Below are positions 50,572 to 59,475 of a stretch of DNA of 64,000 bases, piece by piece. The stretch lies in the NCBI GenBank assembly GCA_008680965.1, contig NAKE01000001.1:744001-808000 (forward strand). The letters are read 5' to 3'. Under the pieces are notes generated by a model. The model worked only from the letters and a program-made list of their open reading frames with translations. It was not told the origin of the DNA and did no database searches. Within the stretch, counting starts at the first letter, position 1, and each line of letters begins with the position of its first letter. This DNA is from Collinsella aerofaciens (lineage in GTDB: Bacteria; Actinomycetota; Coriobacteriia; Coriobacteriales; Coriobacteriaceae). The translations under genes and the position numbers were made by a program.

Positions 50572-52755
50572 GTGAAGGATTCCGACCTCTCCACAACGGC
50601 TGCGCGCGACGCTGCCCGCATCGTCTGGTTTAAGCGCTACCCCGCCAAGCAGACGCTCATCGCATTTCTGCTCGCGCTGTTGGCGACCACGGCGTTTTCC
50701 ATCGATCCCGCCCCGGTGTCGAGCAACGCAGTCTTGGCGATTGACCCCAAAGCCTCGGGCATGCTGTACGTGTGCTACGAGGTACTCCTCTCGTTTGCCG
50801 GCCATACCGACGCGGTCATGCTGCTTGCGCTTGCCTGCCTGCTCACGCTGCCGTTTCGCTACGTGTTCTTTGGCCGTGGCGACACCTGGCGTCCATCGAT
50901 CATTCTGCCGTCGCTGTTTTTCGCCATCTGCATGGTGTTCGGCCGTAGCTATGACCTCATCGACTCGGCCGAGATTGTTCTTGGCGACAAGGCCCGCATC
51001 ATCTGCGCCTGGATTGGCGGCGCGGGCTGGATGCTCCTAGCGATCGTGGCCTTCTATCTGGCTTTTGAGTGTCTGGATTGGCTGAGCTCCCGACGCATCC
51101 CGTTTTCCGAGGCGCACTTTGGCCGCGTATGGCGTGTGGCTCACGCCGTGCTCTCGGTCCATCCCTTTGCCGGGCCCTTCCTGGTGCTTATGATCGCCTG
51201 GGCGCCCACGCTCATCGCTTCGCTGCCTGGCCTTTTTATGGGAGATACGGGCGCGCAGATTCGCCAGTGGTTCAACTATCCCAACGGCACGAGCGACTAC
51301 CTGCGCCTGCTCAACCCCAGCGTGCTGCTCAACGGGCATCATCCCGTAGTGCACACGGCCATTATCGGCTCGTGCGTTCAGCTGGGGCTTTCGCTGTTCA
51401 ACAGCGCTAACGCGGGCCTCATCATCTATACCTGCGCTCAATTTGTCATCACGGCTGCCTGCATGGCCTATTCCATTTCGTCGCTGCGCAAACTGGGCGT
51501 GAGCCTGCCGGTCCGCGGCGTGATCTTGCTGTTCTTTGTGTTTATGCCGATGTTCTCTAACTACGCGGCGTTGCTAACCAAAGACGTGCTCTTTGCCGAT
51601 GCGTTTTTGGTGCTGCTGGTACAGACCGTCAAGCTCGTGGCATGTGGCTTGCCCCGTCGTGATGCCAATGCCGAGCGAGCGGGCGAGAAAGCCCCCGTGC
51701 TCTTTGTGCGCCACGACTGGCTGCTGCTCGCTCTGGGCGCCATGGGCTCCACGTTTCTGCGCAACGGCGGCCTGGTGTTTCCCCTGGCGGCATGCGTAAT
51801 CGCGGCGGCGTTTTGCGCATGGGATGTACATGTCGCTCGTCGTGCGGCTAAGCAGACGGGCACCGCGGTCTCATGCGCCACGCCGCGCTTCCGCTGGGTT
51901 GGCGTCCTCGCGGTGCTCGCGCTCTGCCTTGTCTCTAATATGTACTTCACCAAGGTCTTTATGCCGGCGCACGACATCACGCCTGGTTCCAAGCGCGAAA
52001 TCCTTTCGATTCCGTTCCAGCAGACGGCTCGTTTCGTCCAAAAGCATGACGGCCTCAACTCGGGCGTCAACCCCACGGTTAAGGAAGACGGCACCATCGT
52101 GGAGGCTCCTTGCGACGGCTTGGTGACCGATGAAGAGCGCGCCGTGATCGACCGTGTGCTCAAGTACGAGAATCTGGGCCGCCGCTACAACCCGGATAAG
52201 TCGGATGCCGTCAAAAATTGCTTTAACGAATACGCCTCGCAGGAGGACATCAAGGCCTATTTTGAGGTGTGGGCCCAGATGTTCAAAAAGGATCCCGAGT
52301 GCTATATCTCGGCGCTCATCAATAACTACTACGGCTACTTTTATCCGAGTGCCCGCGATGCGTGGGTCTACAGCACGGCGCGCAGTGCCGAGATTATGGC
52401 ACGCCCCGATAATCTCAAGTACTTCGACTTCCATCCGGTTGACAGCAACGTGGTGCGCTGGTGTGACCACCTGATCAATCTGTACCGTGTGGCGGTGCAG
52501 CGCATCCCGTTTATCTCGCTCACCATGAGCTCGGCCACTTACGTGTGGATTATGATCGCCGTGGTGGTCTACCTGTTGCGTCGCCATTCGTGGCGCGCGC
52601 TGGCCATCTGGATACCGCTGCTGGGTGTGCTCGCCGTGTGCCTGATCGGTCCATGTAACGGATCGACCTACATGCGCTACCTGTACCCAGTCATTGCATG
52701 CATGCCCTTCGCCATCGGTGCCACGATCACCCGCAGCGACCTCCTCTGGGCCTAG
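50572..52755 (+). CDS. Large polytopic membrane protein, DUF6020-like
   Basis: A 727-residue protein with twelve or more hydrophobic segments. A large extracytoplasmic domain near the C-terminus (about residues 470-640: ERAVIDRVL, NPDKSDAVKNCFNEYASQEDIKAYFEVW) sits before the last two helices. The loop with GDTGAQIRQWFNYP and NGHHPVVHT resembles the first loop of GT-C glycosyltransferases, where an Asp binds the lipid-linked donor. A role in cell-surface glycan assembly is inferred. The start is GTG 50572 after AGAAAGG with long spacing. Confidence 0.75.
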   Translation: MKDSDLSTTAARDAARIVWFKRYPAKQTLIAFLLALLATTAFSIDPAPVSSNAVLAIDPKASGMLYVCYEVLLSFAGHTDAVMLLALACLLTLPFRYVFFGRGDTWRPSIILPSLFFAICMVFGRSYDLIDSAEIVLGDKARIICAWIGGAGWMLLAIVAFYLAFECLDWLSSRRIPFSEAHFGRVWRVAHAVLSVHPFAGPFLVLMIAWAPTLIASLPGLFMGDTGAQIRQWFNYPNGTSDYLRLLNPSVLLNGHHPVVHTAIIGSCVQLGLSLFNSANAGLIIYTCAQFVITAACMAYSISSLRKLGVSLPVRGVILLFFVFMPMFSNYAALLTKDVLFADAFLVLLVQTVKLVACGLPRRDANAERAGEKAPVLFVRHDWLLLALGAMGSTFLRNGGLVFPLAACVIAAAFCAWDVHVARRAAKQTGTAVSCATPRFRWVGVLAVLALCLVSNMYFTKVFMPAHDITPGSKREILSIPFQQTARFVQKHDGLNSGVNPTVKEDGTIVEAPCDGLVTDEERAVIDRVLKYENLGRRYNPDKSDAVKNCFNEYASQEDIKAYFEVWAQMFKKDPECYISALINNYYGYFYPSARDAWVYSTARSAEIMARPDNLKYFDFHPVDSNVVRWCDHLINLYRVAVQRIPFISLTMSSATYVWIMIAVVVYLLRRHSWRALAIWIPLLGVLAVCLIGPCNGSTYMRYLYPVIACMPFAIGATITRSDLLWA

Positions 52756-52926
52756 CCCAAGATTGGCATATCGGGGACAGGTTGCTTTGCGCCAAGGGGC
52801 TGCATCATCACGACGCCTTCATTTTGGGGTTTATCTTGCAGGCCGGTAGGTATATCATAACGACGTTTGTTTATATTGCCCGAGCATCCACGCTGGGCTT
52901 TAGGTCGAAACCGATAGGAGACACGT

Positions 52927-53733
52927 ATGTCCGGACACTCTAAGTGGGCCACAACCAAGCATCGTAAGGGCGCGCAGGACGCCAAGCGTTCCGCCCTCTT
53001 CTCCAAGCTCAGCCGCAACATCACCGTTGCTGCCCGTCTCGGCGGCGACCCGCTGCCCGAGAACAACGCCAGCCTTGCCGCTGCCGTCGCTAAGGCCAAG
53101 GCTCAGTCCATGCCTAAGGACAAGATCAAGTCCGCTATCGATAAGGCCTTTGGTTCGGGTGCCGATGCCGCCGTCTACGAGAACATCGTGTACGAGGGCT
53201 ACGGTCCCGCCGGTGTCGCCGTCTACGTCGACTGCCTGACCGACAACCGCAACCGCACTGCTGCCGACGTCCGTTCCGCCTTCTCCCACGCTGGTGGCAA
53301 CCTGGGCACCTCCGGTTCCGTCGCCTTCCAGTTTGAGCGCAAGGGCCAGATCGTCGTTGCCAAGGAGGTCCTGGACGAGAACGCCAAGAAGGAGACCATG
53401 ATCGCCAACGGTGCTGCCGGTGACGAGGATGAGTTCATGATGGCCATCGCCGAGGCCGGTGGCGAGGACTACGAGGACGCCGGCGAGGAGTGGATCGTCT
53501 GGACCGCTGCCAACGACGTCATGGCTGTCTCCAAGGCGCTCGAGGAGCAGGGCATCCAGGTCAAGGGCTCCGAGACCACCATGGTCCCGACCACCCCGAC
53601 CGAGGTCTCCGGTGCTGACGCCAAGAAGGTTCAGCGCCTCATCGACCGTCTTGAGGAGCTCGACGACGTCCAGGACGTCTACAGCACCATGGACATGACC
53701 GACGAGGTCATCGCTGCCCTCGAGGAGGAGTAG
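52927..53733 (+). CDS. YebC/PmpR-family protein
   Basis: A 268-residue member of the YebC family (transcriptional regulator, or translation factor easing ribosome stalls). It starts with the invariant MSGHSKWATTKHRKGAQDAKR and shows YEGYGPAGVAVYVDCLTDNRNRTAADVRSAFSHAGGNLGTSGSVAFQFE. It is longer than the usual 240-250 residues because of an acidic insert around residues 157-176 (MIANGAAGDEDEFMMAIAEA). RBS ATAGGAG. Strong codon bias suggests high expression. Own terminator. Confidence 0.93.
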   Translation: MSGHSKWATTKHRKGAQDAKRSALFSKLSRNITVAARLGGDPLPENNASLAAAVAKAKAQSMPKDKIKSAIDKAFGSGADAAVYENIVYEGYGPAGVAVYVDCLTDNRNRTAADVRSAFSHAGGNLGTSGSVAFQFERKGQIVVAKEVLDENAKKETMIANGAAGDEDEFMMAIAEAGGEDYEDAGEEWIVWTAANDVMAVSKALEEQGIQVKGSETTMVPTTPTEVSGADAKKVQRLIDRLEELDDVQDVYSTMDMTDEVIAALEEE

Positions 53734-53802
53734 CGCCAGCACGGATTGAGCCGTGCATATCTGGGCATAATGAAGCGAGCATGCAAGCCTCGTGGAATAG
53801 AT

Positions 53803-53845
53803 GAGCCGGATCCGCGTGCATGAGGCACCGGACCCGGCTCTTTTA
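53803..53845 (+). terminator. Terminator of yebC
   Basis: GAGCCGGATCC (53803-53813) pairs with GGACCCGGCTC (53830-53840) with one mismatch, then TTTTAT. Confidence 0.85.
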
Positions 53846-53899
53846 TAATGATGCGAATCGTTTTGCATTCTGAGGATCGAGATTTGAAGGGAGCGCCGC

Positions 53900-54445
53900 A
53901 TGCGCGTGCTCAAACGAGCCCTGGCGATCGTGTATCTTGCCGCCGCCGTCGTGGCGCTGGGCACATTAGTCTGCCAGTTTTGGGGACCATATACCTATCG
54001 CTTTATGCTGCTGATGCGCGATCCGCTGCCTCGCATCGTTGTTACGGCGTGCGGCGGTGTCGTGGCGCTCGGCGTACTCGTGGGTTTCTTCCGCCTGATG
54101 TTTGCTCGTCGCGAGCCGTCCTGCGTGCATCCGGCGGGGGAGCGTAATATCGAGGTCACACTCGCGGCCCTCTCCTCGTGCGCTCGCACTGCGGCAGAGC
54201 ACGACGACCGCGTGATGGTCGAGCATGTCGAGGCACGCGTGCAGGGCTCCGACGAATCGCGCGTCCGTTTTAAGGTCGACGCCATCGCGCTCGACGACCG
54301 GGATGTGGCCTCCCTTGCAGCCGCGATGCAGCAACGTATCGAGGAGGCCTGCGACACCATGCTCGGCACGCCGGGCACGACCGCACGCGTTCGTTTTTTG
54401 CCGTCCAAGACTACCGTCCAGACCGTGGAGGTTTCCGGTGAGTGA
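53900..54445 (+). CDS. amaP: AmaP-like alkaline-shock membrane anchor protein
   Basis: A 181-residue protein with two N-terminal membrane helices (about 7-27 and 45-66) and a cytoplasmic domain with the Asp23-like fold (VEARVQGSDESRVRFKVDAIALDDRDVASLAAAMQQR). AmaP ties Asp23 to the membrane. It heads an operon with a DUF2273 gene (8-base overlap) and an Asp23/Gls24 gene, which is what supports the name. RBS AAGGGAG. Confidence 0.85.
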   Translation: MRVLKRALAIVYLAAAVVALGTLVCQFWGPYTYRFMLLMRDPLPRIVVTACGGVVALGVLVGFFRLMFARREPSCVHPAGERNIEVTLAALSSCARTAAEHDDRVMVEHVEARVQGSDESRVRFKVDAIALDDRDVASLAAAMQQRIEEACDTMLGTPGTTARVRFLPSKTTVQTVEVSGE

Positions 54446-54815
54446 TACCAATCAAGACAAGACCGTTCGCACCCCGCGCCTGACCATCGATCAGAGCGCC
54501 GCGCCGGCAGGCGAGGTCGTCGATTCCAAGGTAGAGGGTGCCGAGTCGCATGACGCGGTCGCCGACGATTTTGATGAGGCCATGGGTCTCATCAAGGGTA
54601 CGGGGGCGGCTATCTGGAGCTATGCCGTCCGTCATCCCAATACCACGCTCGGAGCCGTCGCTGGTTTTGTGCTCGCTGTGCTGGTTCTCACGCTCGGCCT
54701 GTGGGATACGCTCGTCATCGCATTCTTTGTGCTGATCGGCGCCGTGATTGGCCAGATTCGAGACGGCGAGAACGGGATCGTCAACTTCTTCGGTCGTCTG
54801 TTTAGCGGCCGCTAG
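54438..54815 (+). CDS. DUF2273 small membrane protein
   Basis: 125 residues; the start is GTG 54438, six bases after GGAGG, overlapping amaP by 8 bases. A polar N-terminal half is followed by two adjacent hydrophobic helices (NTTLGAVAGFVLAVLVLTLGLWDTLVIAFFVLIGAVIGQI) and the short tail GIVNFFGRLFSGR typical of DUF2273. It works with its neighbours in the envelope-stress complex; its exact role is unknown. Confidence 0.85.
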   Translation: MSDTNQDKTVRTPRLTIDQSAAPAGEVVDSKVEGAESHDAVADDFDEAMGLIKGTGAAIWSYAVRHPNTTLGAVAGFVLAVLVLTLGLWDTLVIAFFVLIGAVIGQIRDGENGIVNFFGRLFSGR

Positions 54816-54859
54816 CATGTATTCGACCGCCGCGTGTGCGGTGGGCATAAGGAGGAACC

Positions 54860-55381
54860 ATGGCTTTTAACACGAAGGTCGATGTGGCCGATACCGAGCT
54901 CGAGGCGGACGAGACCGTCGCTGCCGAGGCCGAGGACGTAACGCTCGAGGACGAGGCGCTCGTCGAGGCCGAACCCGCCGACGATGCGGACGAGGACGAT
55001 GAGGAAACAGACGAGTCTGAGGATTCGCTGACCTATTCCAACGGTGTGATCGAGAAGATCGTCGCCATGGCCACCCGCGAGGTGCCGCACGTCCTGGGCA
55101 TGAAGGGCAACCTCATGCACTTTGTGCAGGAGCAGTTCGGTGCCGAGAATCTGACCAAGGGCGTGACGGTCGAGGTCACCGATGACAACCGCGTGGTCGT
55201 CAACATTTCCGTCATTATCGAGTACGGCGCCTACGCGCCCGCGATTTTCGACGACGTTAAGGCGCGCGTGACCGAGCGTCTGGCTGCGATGACCGGCCTT
55301 GAGGTGGCAGGCGTCAACCTGCGCATCGAGGATGTCATCACCCCCGAGGAGTACGAGCACCGCACCAACCAGCACGAGTAA
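54860..55381 (+). CDS. Asp23/Gls24 family envelope stress protein
   Basis: 173 residues. A very acidic N-terminal tail (about 1-58, mostly Asp/Glu/Ala) precedes the Asp23 domain: SNGVIEKIVAMATREVPHV, GVTVEVTDDNRVVVNISVIIEYGAYAPAIFDDVKARVTERLAAMTGLEVAGVNLRIEDV. RBS AAGGAGG. Third gene of the amaP operon. A CCTACCAAAA hairpin begins immediately after its stop, then a strong terminator. Confidence 0.9.
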   Translation: MAFNTKVDVADTELEADETVAAEAEDVTLEDEALVEAEPADDADEDDEETDESEDSLTYSNGVIEKIVAMATREVPHVLGMKGNLMHFVQEQFGAENLTKGVTVEVTDDNRVVVNISVIIEYGAYAPAIFDDVKARVTERLAAMTGLEVAGVNLRIEDVITPEEYEHRTNQHE

Positions 55382-55412
55382 CCTACCAAAAAGGGATGTT
55401 TATTTTGGCAGG
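55382..55412 (+). repeat. CCTGCCAAAA-type hairpin element, copy 4
   Basis: CCTACCAAAA (55382-55391) pairs with TTTTGGCAGG (55403-55412) with one G-T-type mismatch; the loop is AGGGATGTTTA. TTTTATCTGCGAAAACG follows. It starts at the base after the Asp23 stop. Confidence 0.78.
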
Positions 55413-55432
55413 TTTTATCTGCGAAAACGTCA

Positions 55433-55470
55433 AACGGCCGGCCGCACGGATGTATGTGCGGCCGGCCGTT
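55433..55470 (+). terminator. Terminator of the amaP/Asp23 operon
   Basis: AACGGCCGGCCGCAC (55433-55447) and GTGCGGCCGGCCGTT (55456-55470) form a perfect 15-bp stem, then ATTTG. Confidence 0.85.
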
Positions 55471-55586
55471 ATTTGTATGTCCCCGATGTAGGCATACCGC
55501 TCGTCTAACTAGGGGTTGCAATCGTCGTGTTCCGCGTTACCCTAATGGGCGCATTGTTTCCAAATTGTTAACGAGGGGTTGCCGTA

Positions 55587-56609
55587 ATGGCTGACGAGCA
55601 CGAAACAGAAAGCCAGGCATGGGCGATTGAGGCTGCCGCGGCAGAGGCGGCATCGCGAGCTGCCGAGGAGGTACATCGTCCTCCCGTGGTGCCGATGGAG
55701 CGCGTGGTTGATCGCACCGATATCGAGCGCGGCGAGCGTGCCGGCCAAAAGCGTAGCCAGGAGCCAGGCTTCCCGCGCTTTTTCGCCGAGCTCAATCTGG
55801 GCCTGATTCTTACGGCTTTTGCCATCGTTGCGTTTAAAACCCCTAATCACTTTGCTTTTGGCGGCACCTCGGGCGTGTCGGTTATTCTGTCCACGCTGTT
55901 CCCGACCCTGCCCGTCGGCGTCTTTATGTGGATTATCAACGCGGTTCTCGTCGTTTTGGGCTTTATCTTTTTGGAGCGCAAGACAATCCTGTGGAGCGTC
56001 TTCGCCTCGTTTGCGCTGTCTGCCTATGTTTCGCTGTTCGAGCTCTTTATCCCGACCGATGTCTCGATGACAGGCGATATGTGGCTCGACCTGTGCTTTG
56101 CTGTCATCTTGCCGGCGCTCGGCAGCGCCATCGTCTTTGATATCGGCGCCTCGACGGGCGGCACGGATATCCTCGCCATGATCCTCAAGCGACGCACCAC
56201 GCTCGAGATTGGCCGCGCGCTGTTGCTGGTCGATATCGGCATCGTGACCATCGCGGCCTTCTTGTACGGTCCGCGCGTCGGTCTGTACTGCGTGCTCGGC
56301 CTGTTTGCCAAGACGCTTGTGGTCGACAAGGCCATCGAGAGCATTCACCTGCGCAAAGTCTGCACGATCATTTGCTCCGAGCCGCGCAAAGTTGAGGAGT
56401 TTATCGTCAAACATCTCAACCGTACGGCGACTATCAGCCGCGGCTACGGTGCCTTTTCGGGCAAGTGCGTGACGGTGATCATGAGCGTGCTGAGCCGTCG
56501 CGAGGCCGTGCAACTACGCCGCTATGCGCGCGAAGTCGATCCGGGCGCCTTTATCACGATTGTCGACAGCTCCGAGATCGTCGGCAAGGGTTTCCGCGGC
56601 ACGAACTAG
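55587..56609 (+). CDS. YitT-family membrane protein (DUF161/DUF2179)
   Basis: 340 residues. An Ala/Glu-rich cytoplasmic N-terminus of about 65 residues, then five to six membrane helices (LNLGLILTAFAIVAFKTPNHFAFGGTSGVSVIL, ASTGGTDILAMILKRRT), then the soluble DUF2179 domain (VCTIICSEPRKVEEFIVKHLNRTATISRGYGAFSGKCVTVIMSVLSRRE). Function unknown; some homologues are linked to transport or stress. RBS GAGGGG before ATG 55587. Confidence 0.88.
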   Translation: MADEHETESQAWAIEAAAAEAASRAAEEVHRPPVVPMERVVDRTDIERGERAGQKRSQEPGFPRFFAELNLGLILTAFAIVAFKTPNHFAFGGTSGVSVILSTLFPTLPVGVFMWIINAVLVVLGFIFLERKTILWSVFASFALSAYVSLFELFIPTDVSMTGDMWLDLCFAVILPALGSAIVFDIGASTGGTDILAMILKRRTTLEIGRALLLVDIGIVTIAAFLYGPRVGLYCVLGLFAKTLVVDKAIESIHLRKVCTIICSEPRKVEEFIVKHLNRTATISRGYGAFSGKCVTVIMSVLSRREAVQLRRYAREVDPGAFITIVDSSEIVGKGFRGTN

Positions 56610-56758
56610 CGCGGACGTATTCAACGAACCGCCTGCTGGCGCCGTGTACCTTGCAAATCGGTCGTCTTTGAGTATTTGACCCCACATTGGGCAATAATGA
56701 TGCTAAAGACAACGTTTGCGATCCAAGTGATTCGTTCAAGATGCGAAGGGATGATTCT

Positions 56759-58075
56759 ATGTTCTGCTCGCAGTGTGGCGCCCCCATGGGCGATAACGAC
56801 AAGTTCTGCGGCGTGTGTGGCGCTCCTAATGCCGGTGCCGCTGGCCCCGCTCCCCAGGGACAGCCTCAGCCCCAGCAGTTTGTTCCGCAACCGCCCGTGG
56901 CGAATGCGCCAAAGGGCTGTGTGGCTCAGGCGTTCCAAGATATGACTAAGACTCCGGGCGTGCTTCAGCGTGTATGCCAAATCGCGTTTTTGCCGGCGCT
57001 GATTTGCGTTGTGTCGGTGCTCGTGCTGTTTATTCCCGTTATTGGCGGCATTGCGGCTGCCATCGGCTTTTTGGCAGCTTGCATTGCGAGTGTGTGCGGT
57101 TCCGGCTTTGGTATCGAGTGGGGCCGTGATCTGTCGCTCAAGGTCGATGACGGCATGGACCGTCCGCTGATGCGTTCCACGTCGTTTGGTCTCGGAGTCT
57201 TTTCGAGCGTTATTTCGGTCGTGCTCGAGGTTATCGCTGCCATTCCCGTTATCGGTGTAGTGCTTTCGCTGGCGGAGGGCGCGGTAATTGGCGCCGCAGG
57301 CTCGTATTCGTATTACGGCTCTTATGCGCTCGAAGCTGCGCTGTTTGGCTCGCTTGGCCTGCTTGTCCTGGCGCTAATTGCCTCGGCGATTCTGGGTGTC
57401 TTCTTTAAGATGTTCGCCGACATTGCCGTGATGCACTTTGCGGTGACCGGGCGCGTCGAGAGCACGTTTTCGCTCGATAAGGTCTGGGCGGCCTTTAAGC
57501 ACAACAAGACCAAGCTGTTCTGTGCTTCGTTCCTTCCCGAGTTTTTGACGGGCCTGGTTTCCAACGCCATTACGTGGATCTTGACAGCTGTCTTTGGTGC
57601 CATCGCCGGAATTGGCGCGTACGGCTATTACTATCGCCCCACGGGTATCGAGGCGATTGTTACCGCCGGTGGTGTCACGCTCGTATTGTTCCTGGTGCTG
57701 ATTGCATTCGTCACGGTGTTCCTTACGGTCTTTGGCAAGATGCTCAAGCACCGTGCCGTTGGCTATTGGGCTGCACGTTATGCAAGCGAATGGGCCGATG
57801 AGGACAAGGACGACGTTTTGACTTTTGTGCTCCCGGGTGAGAAGAAGCCTGCTCCTGCGGGATTCAATCCCACGGCAGCCACTGGTGCTGCGCCTGCCCC
57901 GGCGCCCGCGCCTGCACCTGCCCCGGCACCCGCGCCTGCCCCTGCCCCGGCACCTGCTCCTGTCCCCGCACCGGCGTCCGAGGCGACGCCTGCGGAGCCC
58001 GATTGGGATGCCGTTGCCACGCCGGCGGATGAGCCGGGCGATAATCCTGCTGCCGAAAACAATCAAACCGAATAG
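56759..58075 (+). CDS. Zinc-ribbon multi-pass membrane protein with Pro-Ala tail
   Basis: 438 residues. An N-terminal zinc ribbon (C3, C6, C17, C20) and a Pro/Gln linker precede about six hydrophobic segments in a DUF4013-like layout (VISVVLEVIAAIPVIGVVLSLAEGAVIGA; MFADIAVMHFAVTGRV). The C-terminal tail consists of repeated Pro-Ala (about residues 375-410), then acidic residues. No catalytic motif. ATG 56759 follows GAAGGGATG. The downstream gene has a matching zinc ribbon, so the two may be functionally linked. Confidence 0.78.
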   Translation: MFCSQCGAPMGDNDKFCGVCGAPNAGAAGPAPQGQPQPQQFVPQPPVANAPKGCVAQAFQDMTKTPGVLQRVCQIAFLPALICVVSVLVLFIPVIGGIAAAIGFLAACIASVCGSGFGIEWGRDLSLKVDDGMDRPLMRSTSFGLGVFSSVISVVLEVIAAIPVIGVVLSLAEGAVIGAAGSYSYYGSYALEAALFGSLGLLVLALIASAILGVFFKMFADIAVMHFAVTGRVESTFSLDKVWAAFKHNKTKLFCASFLPEFLTGLVSNAITWILTAVFGAIAGIGAYGYYYRPTGIEAIVTAGGVTLVLFLVLIAFVTVFLTVFGKMLKHRAVGYWAARYASEWADEDKDDVLTFVLPGEKKPAPAGFNPTAATGAAPAPAPAPAPAPAPAPAPAPAPAPVPAPASEATPAEPDWDAVATPADEPGDNPAAENNQTE

Positions 58076-58083
58076 CCGGTCGA

Positions 58084-58118
58084 GGCGCCCTGGGCAACTG
58101 AGCCCGGGGTGCCTTTTT
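58084..58118 (+). terminator. Terminator of the zinc-ribbon membrane protein gene
   Basis: GGCGCCCTGGGC (58084-58095), AACTGA, GCCCGGGGTGCC (58102-58113), then TTTTTC. The stem has one mismatch. Confidence 0.88.
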
Positions 58119-58270
58119 CTACTGCGAAAGCAAGAAAATGCCTGGGAAAACGGTTGCAGCAAAATTTCTCGGAAATTGGTCAATGTTGCGCAACAACGTC
58201 GCGGCTATTGTTGAGAACGTAGACGTGTAAGGTTTGAAGGCGTGCGACGCCTTAGGAAAAGGAGAGGCTC

Positions 58271-58879
58271 ATGTTCTGTCCCACTTGTGGTTCTCCCATT
58301 TCGGATGATGCCAAATTCTGCCCTGTTTGCGGATCCGCCGTTGGTGCCGCTTCTGCCGCTGCGGCCCCGCAGCCCCAGCCCGCTCCGGCCCAGGCTATTC
58401 AGCCCGCGCCCCAGCCTCAGCAGCAGTACACCGGTCAATACGCCCAACAGTCCGCATCCGCTCCGATGGGCTATGACCCCATTAAGGCTGACCGCAGCCT
58501 GATCGGCTGGCTGCTGCTCTCTCTTGTGACCTGCGGTATCTATTCGTTCTACTTCCTGTATTGCTTGGCACGCGACGTCAACACGTTGTGTCAGGATGAC
58601 GGCGATTACACGCCGGGTCTGGCGGAATTCATCCTTCTATCGTTTGTGACCTGCGGCTTCTACGCGTACTACTGGTATTACAAGATTGGCAACCGCCTGC
58701 AGGCCAACGCTCCTCGCTACGGCCTGGTGTTCCAGGAAAACGGCACCACCGTTCTTCTGTGGCAGATCTTCGGCGCGCTCCTGTGCGGCCTTGGTCCCAT
58801 CTTCGCTATGAACATCGTCATCAATAATACCAATGCCATGGCAACGGCTTACAACACCCGCCTTGGCGCTCGTGCCTAA
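58271..58879 (+). CDS. Zinc-ribbon DUF4234-like membrane protein
   Basis: 202 residues. A zinc ribbon (C3, C6, C17, C20 in MFCPTCGSPI...CPVCGS), a Pro/Gln/Ala linker to about residue 65, then a DUF4234-type segment with repeated WLLLSLVTCGIYSFYFLY and FILLSFVTCGFYAYYWYYKIG helices. It ends with a helix and NNTNAMATAYN. Function unknown; the ribbon matches the preceding gene almost residue for residue. RBS AAAGGAGAGG. Confidence 0.82.
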   Translation: MFCPTCGSPISDDAKFCPVCGSAVGAASAAAAPQPQPAPAQAIQPAPQPQQQYTGQYAQQSASAPMGYDPIKADRSLIGWLLLSLVTCGIYSFYFLYCLARDVNTLCQDDGDYTPGLAEFILLSFVTCGFYAYYWYYKIGNRLQANAPRYGLVFQENGTTVLLWQIFGALLCGLGPIFAMNIVINNTNAMATAYNTRLGARA

Positions 58880-58892
58880 CAATAAGGGCGGC

Positions 58893-59369
58893 GTGAACAG
58901 CTTCCAGGGACATAGGGGCACGGCAGAGCTCCTTCGCCGCGCCCTTTTTTGCACCGGCGCGCTCTTTGTCGCCTGGCTCGCGCTCTACCTGCTCGACATT
59001 GGCTGCATTTTTCGATTGATGACGGGCATTCCTTGTCCGGGATGCGGCATGACGAGGGCGTGGCTGGCGGCGCTGCGCCTCGATTATGCGGCTGCCTTTG
59101 CCTACCATCCGCTGTTTTGGGTGGTGCCGATTGCGTTTGTGCTCGCGTTCGTGCGCGAGGAGGTGGCATCGAGCAAGCTAAAGCGTGGTATCGACATTGC
59201 GGTCACCGTGTTGTGCGTGCTGGTCGTCGTCGTATGGATCGTGCGCCTCGTCAATCCGGCAGATGCCGGTCTGCTCTTTGGCGGCTATGCGCCCGCCGGA
59301 GTTCCCGACGATATCATCCACCTCGAACCCCCACGCTGGCTCACCATCCTTCGCTCTTACCTGGCGTGA
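58893..59369 (+). CDS. DUF2752 membrane protein
   Basis: About 158 residues with three hydrophobic segments. The family hallmark GIPCPGCGMTRAWLA is present. Function unknown. The start is placed at GTG 58893 (AAGGGCGG upstream); GTG 58872, overlapping the previous stop, is the alternative. It probably shares a transcript with the zinc-ribbon gene before it and ends in the bidirectional terminator at 59402. Confidence 0.78.
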   Translation: MNSFQGHRGTAELLRRALFCTGALFVAWLALYLLDIGCIFRLMTGIPCPGCGMTRAWLAALRLDYAAAFAYHPLFWVVPIAFVLAFVREEVASSKLKRGIDIAVTVLCVLVVVVWIVRLVNPADAGLLFGGYAPAGVPDDIIHLEPPRWLTILRSYLA

Positions 59370-59401
59370 CGGAGGACGCGCTAGAAAAACGGTCGACACA
59401 T

Positions 59402-59440
59402 AAGCGGGGGCGAACGTTGAGATAACGTCCGCCCCCGCTT
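59402..59440. terminator. Bidirectional terminator between convergent genes
   Basis: AAGCGGGGGCGAACGTT (59402-59418) and AACGTCCGCCCCCGCTT (59424-59440) pair with one mismatch around GAGAT. It lies between the DUF2752 gene and the minus-strand M20 gene. Confidence 0.88.
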
Positions 59441-59475
59441 TGCTTTAGCCAGGCTGTTATGGATGGGCGTGACGG

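Noticed and set aside
57890..57975. Regular short repeats as a possible CRISPR array
   Set aside because: The repeats are codons for Pro-Ala inside an open gene, with no spacers.
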